From assembly GCA_035547695.1 (NCBI GenBank), contig DASZUK010000063.1, forward strand, positions 79,210 to 143,209: 64,000 nt of DNA, in the 5' to 3' direction. Source of the DNA: DASZUK01 sp035547695 (GTDB taxonomy: Bacteria; Actinomycetota; Acidimicrobiia; Acidimicrobiales; RAAP-2). This document shows positions 44,483 to 52,762 of the stretch, piece by piece. Position 1 is the first letter of the stretch; the number at the start of each line of letters is the position of its first letter. A model generated the notes under the pieces. It did no database searches, was not told the DNA's origin, and was given only the letters and a program-made list of their open reading frames with translations. Both the position numbers and the translations under genes were made by a program.

Positions 44483-45844
44483 GTGGACACCCTCCGCCAG
44501 ACCACAGATAGCCACCACGCACTCGCCCGCCGCCTCGAGGACCGCGGGGTCCGTTGGGTGGCGCCGATGTACCCCGACATCGCCGGCCGGCCGAGGGGCA
44601 AGGTGGTGCCGGTCGGCCGGTTGCCGGACCTGCTGGCCGGGTCCGAGCGGTACACCCCGCGGGGCCTGGACGGCCTGGGGGAGATGGACCCCGTCGAGGA
44701 CGAGTGCATCACCCTGCCCGATCCCGACCGCGTCTGGGTGCTGCCGTGGGATCCCCGGATCGCCGTCATGCCGGCAGACCTCAGCCAGGAGGGCCGCCCG
44801 TACGAGCTGTGCTGTCGCACCGTCCTGAAGCAGCAGATGCGGCGGGCGGTGGACGCCGGCTACCGGTTCCTGCTGGGGGTGGAGACGGAGCTGTACGTGT
44901 TCCGGCCCCGGCCACCCGGCTCCACCGAGCCGTTGGTCCCCCTCGTCGCCTCCGGCAGCCGCCACCCGACGGCCGCCTACCTGCTGGACGCCGCCTTCGA
45001 CGCCGTCGACTTCCTCGGCCCCCTGGTGACCGCCATGGACGACGTCGGGTTCGGGGTGTTCTCGTTCGACCAGGAGGGCGGCGACGGCCAGTACGAGCTG
45101 GACTTCCACCACGACGACGCCCTGGCCATCGCCGACCGGCTGCTCCTCTTCCGGTTGATGGCCAAGCACTACGCGGCCGCCGCCGGCGGGTTCGCCACGT
45201 TCATGCCCAAGCCGTCGGCCGCCGCCTGGGGGTCCGGCGCCCACTTCAACATGAGCCTGGAGTCCCCGGACGGGCAGAACCTGTTCCGGGACCGCGACGG
45301 CCGGTGGACCGCCCTGGCCCGGAGCTTCACCGCCGGCATCCTCTCCCACGGCCGGTCGGCGGCCGCCATCACCAACCCCACCGTCAACTCCTACAAGCGC
45401 CTCGTCGGCTCCCTGCCGGGCGGTGGGGTGTCCTGGGCCCCCATCTGGGCGTCCACCGGCGACAACAACCGGTCGTGCATGGTCCGGTTCCCGAAGAACC
45501 GTCCGGCGGTCGAGGACCGCCTGGTGGACAGCGCGGCCAACACCTACCTGGCGGCCGCCTTCCTGCTGGCCGCCGGCCTGGAGGGGATCGAGAACCACCT
45601 GGACCTCGACGACCTCGTCGTCGCCGACGGCTACCGCGTCCCGGCGGCCGAGGCCGCCCGGGACCGCCGGGTGCCGCGGAACCTGCTCGAGGCCGTCGAC
45701 ACCTTCCGGGCCGACCCCCTCGCCTCCAAGGTGTTCACCGACGGCTTCGTCGACGAGTACTGCGCCATGAAGGAGCGGGAGTGGAACGAGTACCACGAGG
45801 TGGTCAGCGACTGGGAGCTCCGGCGCTACCTCACCGAGCTGTGA
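44483..45844 (+). CDS. Glutamine synthetase-like gamma-glutamylamide ligase
   Basis: A 453-aa GlnA-family protein. FLLGVETELYVF, GGDGQYELDFHHDD, MPKPSAAAWGSGAHFNMSL and NSYKRLVG are GS catalytic and ATP-site segments. The sequence is closer to gamma-glutamyl-amine ligases (PuuA/GlnA3/GlnA4-like) than to housekeeping GlnA, judged by length and context. It probably joins glutamate to an amine imported by the upstream transporter. GTG 44483 lies immediately after the oxygenase gene, implying co-expression. Confidence 0.85.
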   Translation: MDTLRQTTDSHHALARRLEDRGVRWVAPMYPDIAGRPRGKVVPVGRLPDLLAGSERYTPRGLDGLGEMDPVEDECITLPDPDRVWVLPWDPRIAVMPADLSQEGRPYELCCRTVLKQQMRRAVDAGYRFLLGVETELYVFRPRPPGSTEPLVPLVASGSRHPTAAYLLDAAFDAVDFLGPLVTAMDDVGFGVFSFDQEGGDGQYELDFHHDDALAIADRLLLFRLMAKHYAAAAGGFATFMPKPSAAAWGSGAHFNMSLESPDGQNLFRDRDGRWTALARSFTAGILSHGRSAAAITNPTVNSYKRLVGSLPGGGVSWAPIWASTGDNNRSCMVRFPKNRPAVEDRLVDSAANTYLAAAFLLAAGLEGIENHLDLDDLVVADGYRVPAAEAARDRRVPRNLLEAVDTFRADPLASKVFTDGFVDEYCAMKEREWNEYHEVVSDWELRRYLTEL

Positions 45845-45881
45845 ACGTCCGGTTGTCGTACCCGAACAGAGGAGGTCCGTC

Positions 45882-46691
45882 ATGAGTGAGCTGCCCGAGG
45901 GTTCCGTCGCCCTCATCACCGGGGGCGGTGGCGGCATCGGGAGGGCCATCGCCGCCCGGTTCGCCGCCGCCGGCGCCCGGGTGCTGCTGATGGGGCGGAC
46001 CGCCGCCACCCTCGAGGACGCCCGGCAGGCCATCGGGGCCGACGACGGGGTGGTGGCCGCCTTCGCCGGGGACGTGGCCAGCGGCGCCGACTGCCAGGCG
46101 GCCGTCGACGAGTGCGTCGCCCGCTGGGGACGGTTGGACGTCCTGGTCAACAGCGCCGCCATCGACGACGAGGCCGACTTCATGGACATGACCGAGGCCG
46201 CCTGGGACGCGGTCATCGACGTCAACCTCAAAGGGCCGTACCTGCTCTCCCAGGCCGCCGCCCGGGTGATGCTCGGGCAGGGCGGGGGGTCCATGGTGCA
46301 CATCTCGTCCATCGACAACGCCGGGGCCGACGGGCCGTACACCAGCTACAACGTGTCCAAGACCGGCCTCGTCAGCCTGAGCCGCTGCATCGCCGTCGAG
46401 CTGGCCCCGTTCCGCATCCGGTCCAACGTGGTCAGCCCCGGGGCCACCAAGACCGAGATGATCGAGCGGGTGATGGGGTCGGCCATGATGGACTACATGG
46501 AGCACCGCTTCGAGCGGGTCCCCATGCACCGCATGGTGCTGCCCGAGGAGGTCGCCGAGGCCTGCCTGTTCCTCGCCTCCGACCGGGCGTCCGCCATCAC
46601 CGGGGTCGACCTCGCCGTCGACTGCGGCACCCTGGCCAACCTGTACGTCATGGAGACCATGCCCGCCCCCGAGGCCGTGGCCTCGTCGTGA
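45882..46691 (+). CDS. Short-chain dehydrogenase/reductase
   Basis: A 269-aa Rossmann-fold oxidoreductase. The cofactor loop is ITGGGGGIGRAIA, NSAA is the family NxAx motif, and the catalytic Ser and YxxxK lie in HISSIDNAG and YTSYNVSKTG. It probably oxidises an alcohol or aldehyde intermediate. GAGGAGG at 45870-45876 precedes ATG 45882. Its stop lies in the first of three 20-bp repeats leading to the next start. Confidence 0.9.
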   Translation: MSELPEGSVALITGGGGGIGRAIAARFAAAGARVLLMGRTAATLEDARQAIGADDGVVAAFAGDVASGADCQAAVDECVARWGRLDVLVNSAAIDDEADFMDMTEAAWDAVIDVNLKGPYLLSQAAARVMLGQGGGSMVHISSIDNAGADGPYTSYNVSKTGLVSLSRCIAVELAPFRIRSNVVSPGATKTEMIERVMGSAMMDYMEHRFERVPMHRMVLPEEVAEACLFLASDRASAITGVDLAVDCGTLANLYVMETMPAPEAVASS

Positions 46692-46740
46692 CGGCGGCTG
46701 CCTCGTCGTGACGGCGCCGGCCTCGCCGTGACCGCCGTGG
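46681..46740 (+). repeat. Three 20-bp tandem repeats spanning the SDR stop and creatininase start
   Basis: Units at 46681-46700, 46701-46720 and 46721-46740; the first two differ at three terminal bases. Copy 1 contains the SDR TGA and copy 3 the next gene's GTG. The 20-base period shifts the frame each time. Confidence 0.88.
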
Positions 46741-47537
46741 CCGGGGAGCCGCCCCACCGTGCCCCGGACCGGGAGGAGCCCGGCCGGGTGGTCCGCTGGG
46801 AGCAGCTTGCCTCCCCGGACATCGCCGGCCTGCTGGCCGGCCGGCCGACCGAGGTGGGGCTGCTGCCGGTGGGTGCCACCGAGCAGCACGGCCCCCACCT
46901 GCCCACCGGCACCGATACGGTGATCGCCGTCGCCGTCGCCGAGGAGGTGTCCCGGCGGACCGGCGCGCCGGTGCTGCCCCCGGTGGCGGTGGGGTGCAGC
47001 TTCGGCCACGGCGACGTCCTGCCCGGCACCCTCTCCGCCGATCCCGGGCGGTTCGTCGACCTGGTCCGGGACACCGTGGAGTGGTCGGCCCGGTCCGGGC
47101 TCCGGCGGGTCCTGGCCGTCAACGCCCACTTCGGCAACGACGCCGCCCTGTCCATGGCCGGGGACTACCTGCGCCTCGGCCGTCCCGACCTCCGGTTCGG
47201 CGTCACCAACTGGTGGGCGTGCCATCCCGAGGTGGCCGTCGAGGCCGCCGCCGACGGTCCCGACTTCCACGCCAACCGGGCCGAGACCGCCCTGATGCTG
47301 GCCGTCGCCCCCCATCTGGTCCGGGCCGACCGCCTGGGCGACGCCGACGATCCCGACCGCACCGCCGGCCTGGTGTTCCGGTACACGGCCCCGTCGCTGA
47401 GCCGCAACGGGGTCACCGGCCGGCCGTCGGAGGCGACCGCCGGCCTTGGCCGGGCCCTGTTCGGGCGGGTGGTCGCCGCCGTGACCGACCAGGTCCGCCG
47501 CGGCCGGGAGGAGGTGGCGCCGCTCGGTGGGCGGTGA
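46728..47537 (+). CDS. Creatininase family amidohydrolase
   Basis: A 269-aa protein with the creatininase metal-site blocks LLPVGATEQHGPHLPTGTD (residues ~45-63), SFGHGDVLPGTLS, VNAHFGND and FHANRAETALML. Family members hydrolyse cyclic or linear amides (creatinine, guanylurea, cyclic imides) and include the peptidase MftE. In this operon an amide-cleaving role after gamma-glutamylation is plausible, but that is inference. GTG 46728 lies in the third copy of the 20-bp repeat. Confidence 0.88.
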   Translation: MTAVAGEPPHRAPDREEPGRVVRWEQLASPDIAGLLAGRPTEVGLLPVGATEQHGPHLPTGTDTVIAVAVAEEVSRRTGAPVLPPVAVGCSFGHGDVLPGTLSADPGRFVDLVRDTVEWSARSGLRRVLAVNAHFGNDAALSMAGDYLRLGRPDLRFGVTNWWACHPEVAVEAAADGPDFHANRAETALMLAVAPHLVRADRLGDADDPDRTAGLVFRYTAPSLSRNGVTGRPSEATAGLGRALFGRVVAAVTDQVRRGREEVAPLGGR

Positions 47538-47621
47538 CCGGGGCGAGGCCGGCCGCCGGGGGAGTGGGGCGACCGCCGGCCAGAGGGGGAGAGGCCGGCG
47601 GTCGCCCCGGGGGGGAACTGG

Positions 47622-48503
47622 TCAGACCGGGACGTCGCCCTTGATGGTCACCCGCTGGATCACCCGGTGCTGGTCACCGAAGTCGCCGATCACCGAGTGC
47701 TGGGTGGCCCGGTTGTCCCAGAACCCGAGGTCGCCGGCTTTCCAGTGGTACCGCACCACGAACTCCGGCCGGACCGAGTGGGCGTAGAGGAACCCCAGCA
47801 GGGCGTCGCTCTCGGCCCGCTCCAGCTCCACGATGTGGGAGGTGAACCCGGGGTTGACGAACAGGACCCGGGCCCCGGTCTCGGGGTGCACCCGGACCAC
47901 CGGGTGCACCACCGGCTCCAGGGACGGCAGGGCGTCGCCCTCCCACTTGCCCTCGCCCACCTGCTCCAGGATGCCCCTGAACTGCTCCCGGCCGTCGTGG
48001 ACGGCGTGCAGGGTGGACAGGAGCTCCTGCAGGGCCGGGCTCAGCGCCTCGAAGGCGGCCTGCTGGTCGGAGAACGCGGTGTCGCCGCCGGCCGGCGGGA
48101 TCACCACCGCCCGCAGGATGGACCCCGCCGGGGGCCGCTGGACGAAGGTGACGTCGGTGTGCCAGCTCACCCCCCGGCTCCGGGTGGCCACGTCCCCGTA
48201 GGACCCGTAAAGCTGCCGGGCCTTCGAGTAGTCGATCTCGAAGATGTTCGGGAACCCGGCCACCCCGGGGACCACCGGATGGCCCTCGGTGAGCTCACCG
48301 AACCGCTGGCCGAACGCCTGGTGCTCCGCCTCGTCCAGGTGCTGGCCGGGGAAGAACACCACCTTGCGGTCCAGCCACACCCGCCGGATCTCGGCGGTGG
48401 TGGCGTCGTCGACGTCGCGGAGGTCGACGCCGCGGATCTCGGCCCCGATGGTGGCCGACAGCGGCCGGACGTCGAGGTCGGTGGGGGTCAGGGTGGTGGT
48501 CAT
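47622..48503 (-). CDS. tauD: TauD/TfdA family alpha-ketoglutarate-dependent dioxygenase
   Basis: A 293-aa Fe(II)/2-oxoglutarate dioxygenase. The facial triad is visible: His and Asp in VSWHTDVTF near residue 117, distal His in TQHSVIGD near 275, with the 2-OG Arg in HRVIQR. It would oxidise taurine, alkanesulfonates or alkyl sulfates to release sulfite or sulfate. It is last in the minus-strand ABC operon and overlaps the ATPase gene by four bases. AGGAG precedes the ATG by nine bases. Confidence 0.9.
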   Translation of the reverse strand: MTTTLTPTDLDVRPLSATIGAEIRGVDLRDVDDATTAEIRRVWLDRKVVFFPGQHLDEAEHQAFGQRFGELTEGHPVVPGVAGFPNIFEIDYSKARQLYGSYGDVATRSRGVSWHTDVTFVQRPPAGSILRAVVIPPAGGDTAFSDQQAAFEALSPALQELLSTLHAVHDGREQFRGILEQVGEGKWEGDALPSLEPVVHPVVRVHPETGARVLFVNPGFTSHIVELERAESDALLGFLYAHSVRPEFVVRYHWKAGDLGFWDNRATQHSVIGDFGDQHRVIQRVTIKGDVPV

Positions 48504-49336
48504 GGCAGGCGCTCCTGTCGGTTGATGGGTGGTGGGGTCGTTCGGTGCACGTCCCGGTCCGGGCCCCCGGCGGGACCGGTGCCGACGCCCAGCTCGGCCA
48601 GCAGCCGGGACCGCAGCGCCGAGAACGCCGGGTCGCCGTTGGTGCGGGGGCGGCGCACCGCCACCGGGACGTCCAGGGACAGCCGCCCGTCGGCCAGCAC
48701 CAGCACCCGGTCGGCCAGGACGATGGCCTCGTCGACGTCGTGGGTGACCAGCAGCACCGCCGGGTGGTGCCGCCGGCACAGCTCCCCGACCAGGGCGTGC
48801 ATCCGGATGCGCGTCAGGGCGTCCAGGGCCCCGAAGGGCTCGTCCAGCAGCAGCAGGGCCGGGTCCCGGACCAGGGCGCGGGCCAGCGACACCCGCTGGG
48901 CCTCGCCGCCCGACAGCGTCTTCGGCCAGTCCCGCTCGTGGCCGTCCAGCCCCACTTCCCGCAGGGCGTTCCGGCCCATCCCGACCGCATCGGTGCGGTC
49001 CAGGCCGAGCACCACGTTGTCCAGCACCCTGGCCCACGGCAGCAGCCGGGGGTCCTGGTAGACGACGGCCCGCCGCGCCGGCACGTACAGGTCGCCGGAC
49101 CCACCCCGGTCGAGGCCGGCCAGGGCGCGCAGGATGGTGCTCTTCCCCGACCCGCTCCGGCCCAGCAACGCCACGAACTCCCCGCGGCGGACCCGCAGGT
49201 CGACCCCCCGGAGCACCTCCCGGGGCCCGAACGCCCGGCGCAACCCCCGGACCACCACGGCCTGGTCCGGGTCGACCCGGCCCGGGTCGACGGTGGCCTC
49301 CGCCACCGCCGACCGGTCGGCCGCCACCGCGGTCAT
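48500..49336 (-). CDS. ssuB: Sulfonate/taurine ABC importer ATPase
   Basis: A 278-aa ABC ATPase: Walker A GRSGSGKST near residue 59, Q-loop VYQDPRLLPW, signature LSGGEAQRVSLARAL, Walker B LLLLDEPFGALD and H-loop VTHDVDEA. The QDPRLLPW sequence is typical of SsuB/TauB. Its start overlaps the end of the permease gene (ATG at 49336) and its stop overlaps tauD. Confidence 0.9.
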   Translation of the reverse strand: MTAVAADRSAVAEATVDPGRVDPDQAVVVRGLRRAFGPREVLRGVDLRVRRGEFVALLGRSGSGKSTILRALAGLDRGGSGDLYVPARRAVVYQDPRLLPWARVLDNVVLGLDRTDAVGMGRNALREVGLDGHERDWPKTLSGGEAQRVSLARALVRDPALLLLDEPFGALDALTRIRMHALVGELCRRHHPAVLLVTHDVDEAIVLADRVLVLADGRLSLDVPVAVRRPRTNGDPAFSALRSRLLAELGVGTGPAGGPDRDVHRTTPPPINRQERLP

Positions 49337-50250
49337 CGCCCCGGCTCCCACGGCAGCAGGACCCGCTCCAGGAACCGGACCAGCACGTCGGTCAGCAGCC
49401 CCAGGACGGCGTAGCAGGCCAGGCAGACCACGATGACGTTGGACTGGAAGTACGTCTGCGCCTCCACGATCAGGTACCCCAGGCCGCTGGAGGCGTTGAT
49501 CTGCTCGGCGAACACCAGCAGCAGCCAGGCCACCGCCATGGCCATCCGCAGCCCCACCAGGAACCCCGGCAGAGTCGCCGGCAGCACGATCCGGCGGATC
49601 CGGGACCACCGGCCCAGCCCGACCACGTCGGCCAGCTCGTGGTACCGGGGGTCGACGGACCGGACGGCGGCGAACGTGTTGATGTACACCGGGAACATCA
49701 CCCCGAGGGCGATCATCGAGATCTTCGCCGTCTCGCCCACCCCCAGCCACAGCACGAACAGCGACTCCAGCCCGATGATCGGCACGAACCGCAGCATCTG
49801 CACGTTGGCGTCGATCAGGTTCTCGCCGGCCCGGCTGATGCCGGCCAGCAGGGCCAGCACCGCGCCGAGCGGCACCCCGATCGCCAACGACCACAGCACC
49901 CGCTGCAGCGACGCCCACAACGCCGCCTGCAGGGCCCCGGTGGCGACCAGGTGGGCCCCGGCCGTCAGCACCGCGGTGGGGGCCGCCAGCTCCTTCGAGC
50001 TGATCCACCCGGCCAGCGACGCCACCTCCCACAGCACCAGCACCACGGCCACCCCGATCAGCCGCTGGCTGCCCCGGCCGATGCGCCGGTGTCGCGTCGG
50101 AGCCGCCGCGTCGCCGGTCAGCGGCAGCTTCACCAGGGACCACGGAGCCGGTGACCGGCCGTCGACCGCCGTTGCCGGCCGGGCCGGTCCGGCGTGGCCA
50201 CCCTGCCGGGCCGGCCCTGGGAGCCAGGTGCGGACGTCCGAGATCGTCAC
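49333..50250 (-). CDS. ssuC: Sulfonate/taurine ABC importer permease
   Basis: A 305-aa BPD-type permease with about six membrane helices and the EAA loop ELADVVGLGRWSRIRRIVLP. The first ~65 residues form a Pro/Arg-rich cytoplasmic lead longer than usual. GTG at 50250 overlaps the stop of the binding-protein gene. The subfamily fits SsuC/TauC. Confidence 0.88.
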   Translation of the reverse strand: MTISDVRTWLPGPARQGGHAGPARPATAVDGRSPAPWSLVKLPLTGDAAAPTRHRRIGRGSQRLIGVAVVLVLWEVASLAGWISSKELAAPTAVLTAGAHLVATGALQAALWASLQRVLWSLAIGVPLGAVLALLAGISRAGENLIDANVQMLRFVPIIGLESLFVLWLGVGETAKISMIALGVMFPVYINTFAAVRSVDPRYHELADVVGLGRWSRIRRIVLPATLPGFLVGLRMAMAVAWLLLVFAEQINASSGLGYLIVEAQTYFQSNVIVVCLACYAVLGLLTDVLVRFLERVLLPWEPGR

Positions 50251-51305
50251 GATCCCTGCACCTTGGCGACCAGCGAGTTGAACCGCGGGTCGAACTCCTT
50301 GGCCACGTTCACCGACGACGGGATCAGCCCGGCCGCCAGGTACAGGGTGGCCAGTTGCTTCTGCGGGGCCAGCATCCCGCCCGGCAGGGCGAAGAACGCC
50401 GACGGCCCCACCGTCTTGGCCACCGCGGCCGCCCGGTCCGGCGACAGCCCGTACTGCTGCTCGTACACCGTCTGGGTCACCAGGTTCGGGTGTGCCTTCA
50501 GGTACGCGTACGCCTTGACCAGCCGGCCGATGTAGTCCGCGATGGCCGCCGACGTCGCCCGGTCGGCCAGCGACGATCCGGCGGCCACCAGGAACTCGGC
50601 TCGCTCCGTCAGGTTGGCCGGCCGGGCGATCACCGTGGCGCCCGGGTTGCCCTGCAGGTAGGCGCTCAGCAGCGGCTCCACCTCGATCCCGGCGTCCGCC
50701 GACCCCCCCTGCAGGGCCGTGGCCACCTGGGTGGCCGGCACGTTGACCGGGGTGACGTCGTCCAGGGTCAACCCGGCCGAGTGCAGCCCCTCCAGCAGCG
50801 CGCTCTCCAGCGCGGTCCCTTCCTGGAAGGCCACCCGCTTCCCCTTCAGCCCGGCCCAGCCCTTGATCGTCCCCGCTCCCGGCGACGACACCAACGCGTA
50901 CGAGCTGCCCCGGCTGGCCCACCCGGCGATCGCCGTCACCGTCTGCCCGGCGGCCTGCGCCTGGATCAGCGGGGTGCTCTGGATGAACCCCACGTCCAGC
51001 GACCCGCCCTGGAACGCCTGCAGCATCGCCGGACCGCCGATGAACTCCGAGTACTGCACCTGGTACGGCAGGTGCTGGTCCTGGCCGCCCAGGGACAGCA
51101 CCGTCTGCAGGTTCTTCAACTGTTCCCCCACCCGCAGCACCGTGCCGGCCGGGATGGCCGCCGCCGACGCCGCCTTGCGGTGCCCTGCCGCACCGGCCAC
51201 GCCGGCGCCGGCCACACTGGCGCTGGCCATTGCGGTCGAGACGGTCGAAGCGGCCAGGACGGCGGCGGCCACGAAGAGCGCGGGACGGCGACGAATAGAT
51301 TTCAT
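50247..51305 (-). CDS. ssuA: Sulfonate/taurine ABC importer substrate-binding protein
   Basis: A 352-aa exported protein with a classic signal peptide (KSIRRRPALFVAAAVLAAST). The NMT1/SsuA-type PBP fold includes LRVGEQLKNLQTVLSLGG, DVGFIQSTPLIQAQAAG, GLKGKRVAFQEGTALESALL and DAGIEVEPLLSAYL. It captures sulfonates outside the cell. It is first in the operon; a promoter ends just before the ATG, which has no ribosome binding site, so the message appears leaderless. Confidence 0.9.
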   Translation of the reverse strand: MKSIRRRPALFVAAAVLAASTVSTAMASASVAGAGVAGAAGHRKAASAAAIPAGTVLRVGEQLKNLQTVLSLGGQDQHLPYQVQYSEFIGGPAMLQAFQGGSLDVGFIQSTPLIQAQAAGQTVTAIAGWASRGSSYALVSSPGAGTIKGWAGLKGKRVAFQEGTALESALLEGLHSAGLTLDDVTPVNVPATQVATALQGGSADAGIEVEPLLSAYLQGNPGATVIARPANLTERAEFLVAAGSSLADRATSAAIADYIGRLVKAYAYLKAHPNLVTQTVYEQQYGLSPDRAAAVAKTVGPSAFFALPGGMLAPQKQLATLYLAAGLIPSSVNVAKEFDPRFNSLVAKVQGS

Positions 51306-51313
51306 TATCGACA

Positions 51314-51342
51314 GATTTACTAAAACCGACCGATTAAGTCAA
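51314..51342 (-). promoter_or_regulatory. Promoter of the sulfonate operon (TTGACT - 17 bp - TAAATC)
   Basis: Reading the minus strand, TTGACT (51342-51337) and TAAATC (51319-51314) are 17 bases apart in an isolated A+T-rich patch. The predicted start of transcription is at or within a few bases of the ssuA ATG at 51305. Confidence 0.6.
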
Positions 51343-51370
51343 GTTTTGGGAAGGCGAGATCGTCTGGCGG

Positions 51371-51434
51371 TGGCGGAGGGCCGGGTGTCGGAGGCCCAGA
51401 TTTCGGAGGCCCGGGTGGCGGAGGGCCGGGTGTC
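51371..51434. repeat. 15-bp tandem repeat (about four units) between HdeD-like gene and the sulfonate promoter
   Basis: Units of the form TCGGAGGCCCGGGTG recur with period 15 and a few changes. It lies in non-coding sequence downstream of the HdeD-like gene and upstream of the ssuA promoter on the same strand. Confidence 0.7.
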
Positions 51435-51474
51435 GGTGCCCGCCGGGCCTGCCGGGCTCAGCGGTGGGCTTCGG

Positions 51475-52032
51475 TCAGCCCGCGGCGTTCAGGGTGTGCC
51501 GGATGTAGAACGCGCCGGCCACCTGCAGGACGCCGATGACGATGAACCAGATGCCGAGCAGCACCGCCAGGGTGGTCAGCGACCCTTCGGGGACGGCCAC
51601 CACCACGATGCCGGCGGCCAGGCTGACCACCCCGAACACCGCCGACCAGGCCCGGCCGGGCCGGCTGGCATCGGTGGCCGCCAGCAGGCTGGCCACACCC
51701 TGGATGATCCAGACGATCCCGATCAGCAGGGCGATGAGGGCCAGGGTGAGGTGCAGGTGGCGGAGCAGGACGATGCCGAGCACCACGAACGCCAGGCCGA
51801 TCACCGCCGACCAGGCCCGGCTGGGGGCCTCGTGGTCGAGGGCGTGAATGAGGTGGAACAGGCCGGCCACCAGGAGCAGGATGCCGGCCAGCACGGCCAC
51901 CACGTTCAGGGACCCCCCGGGGTGCAGGGTGATGACGATGCCGATCACCAGGGTGACCAGGCCGGCGAACAGGCTGACCTGCCAGGTCATCCGGCGGACG
52001 TCCAGGCTGGCGGTGGGCGAGGTTTGTGACAT
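51475..52032 (-). CDS. HdeD family (DUF308) membrane protein
   Basis: A 185-aa protein with six short membrane helices in three pairs, each ending in a similar PSRAWSAVIGL or RPGRAWSAVFG motif, the internal repeat typical of HdeD/DUF308. The E. coli homologue is linked to acid resistance; the role here is unknown. ATG at 52032. Confidence 0.85.
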   Translation of the reverse strand: MSQTSPTASLDVRRMTWQVSLFAGLVTLVIGIVITLHPGGSLNVVAVLAGILLLVAGLFHLIHALDHEAPSRAWSAVIGLAFVVLGIVLLRHLHLTLALIALLIGIVWIIQGVASLLAATDASRPGRAWSAVFGVVSLAAGIVVVAVPEGSLTTLAVLLGIWFIVIGVLQVAGAFYIRHTLNAAG

Positions 52033-52168
52033 GCCCGCGATCTTTGCACGGCAAGCATCCCCGGTGTCGGATCAGGACCGGGCTGCCGGCCGCGGGCCCG
52101 GCGACCCGGGCGCCCTGGTCGTCGGTGCCGCCGCCCGTGACCCGCCGCCTCCGATCCCGCCGCCGGGG

Positions 52169-52639
52169 CTACGCCGGCTCGCGGTGCAGCAGGAACGTGC
52201 CGGTGGCCCGGCTGACCAGGTCGCCGCCGGCGTCCCGGACGGACGCCTCGGCGTAGGCCACCTGCCGGGCCATCCGGACCACCTCCCCCCGCAACCGGTA
52301 CCGCTCCCCGGCCACCGCCGGCCGCATGGTCTCGACCTTCATCTCCAGCGTCGCCCTGGTCCGGTCCCGGCCGGACAGCGCGGCGTTGACCGCGAAGTTC
52401 ATCGCCGCGTCCAGCAGCACCGCGTGCACCCCGGCCTGCACGACCCCGTGAGGGTTGCCGGCCACCCGCTCCGGGACGAAGGACCCCTCCACCCATCCCA
52501 GGTCCTCGCCGTCCACCCCGTACCGGTCCAGCGATCCGCCGACCAGGCCGATGACCGGCATGCCGCCGTCGCCGAGCCAGCGGTCCATGTCCCTCGCCGG
52601 GGTCGTCCGCGGCGTGCGTTCTCCAGGCCCCGCCTCCAT
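52169..52639 (-). CDS. PaaI-type hotdog-fold thioesterase
   Basis: A 156-aa protein with the hotdog motif NPHGVVQAGVHAVLLDAAMN and later RATLEMKVETMRP and YAEASVRDAGGDLVSRATGTF. The family cleaves acyl-CoA or aryl-CoA thioesters. The start at 52639 lacks a ribosome binding site but has TAGGGT eight bases upstream. The 136-base gap to the HdeD-like gene shows nothing recognisable. Confidence 0.83.
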   Translation of the reverse strand: MEAGPGERTPRTTPARDMDRWLGDGGMPVIGLVGGSLDRYGVDGEDLGWVEGSFVPERVAGNPHGVVQAGVHAVLLDAAMNFAVNAALSGRDRTRATLEMKVETMRPAVAGERYRLRGEVVRMARQVAYAEASVRDAGGDLVSRATGTFLLHREPA

Positions 52640-52647
52640 GGCCGGAC

Positions 52648-52653
52648 ACCCTA
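52648..52653 (-). promoter_or_regulatory. -10 hexamer TAGGGT, leaderless promoter for the thioesterase
   Basis: Minus-strand TAGGGT eight bases before ATG 52639, no Shine-Dalgarno between. Confidence 0.42.
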
Positions 52654-52750
52654 CCGGCGGCCCCCGACGGCGGCCCGGGGCCCCGTGGCCGCAACGGCCA
52701 TGACCGCCCGACGCACCGTCGCCGGCGCGTACCGGCAGGACACCGACGGT

Positions 52751-52756
52751 TAGCCT
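52751..52756 (+). promoter_or_regulatory. -10 hexamer TAGCCT, leaderless promoter for the GAF-PP2C gene
   Basis: TAGCCT ends six bases before ATG 52763, so transcription would start at the start codon. No Shine-Dalgarno is present. Confidence 0.45.
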
Positions 52757-52762
52757 GCCCCC

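Noticed and set aside
46728..47537. Mycofactocin cluster (MftE is creatininase-family)
   Set aside because: No mftA peptide, mftB chaperone or radical SAM mftC is nearby; the neighbours are GS-like, Rieske and SDR genes.
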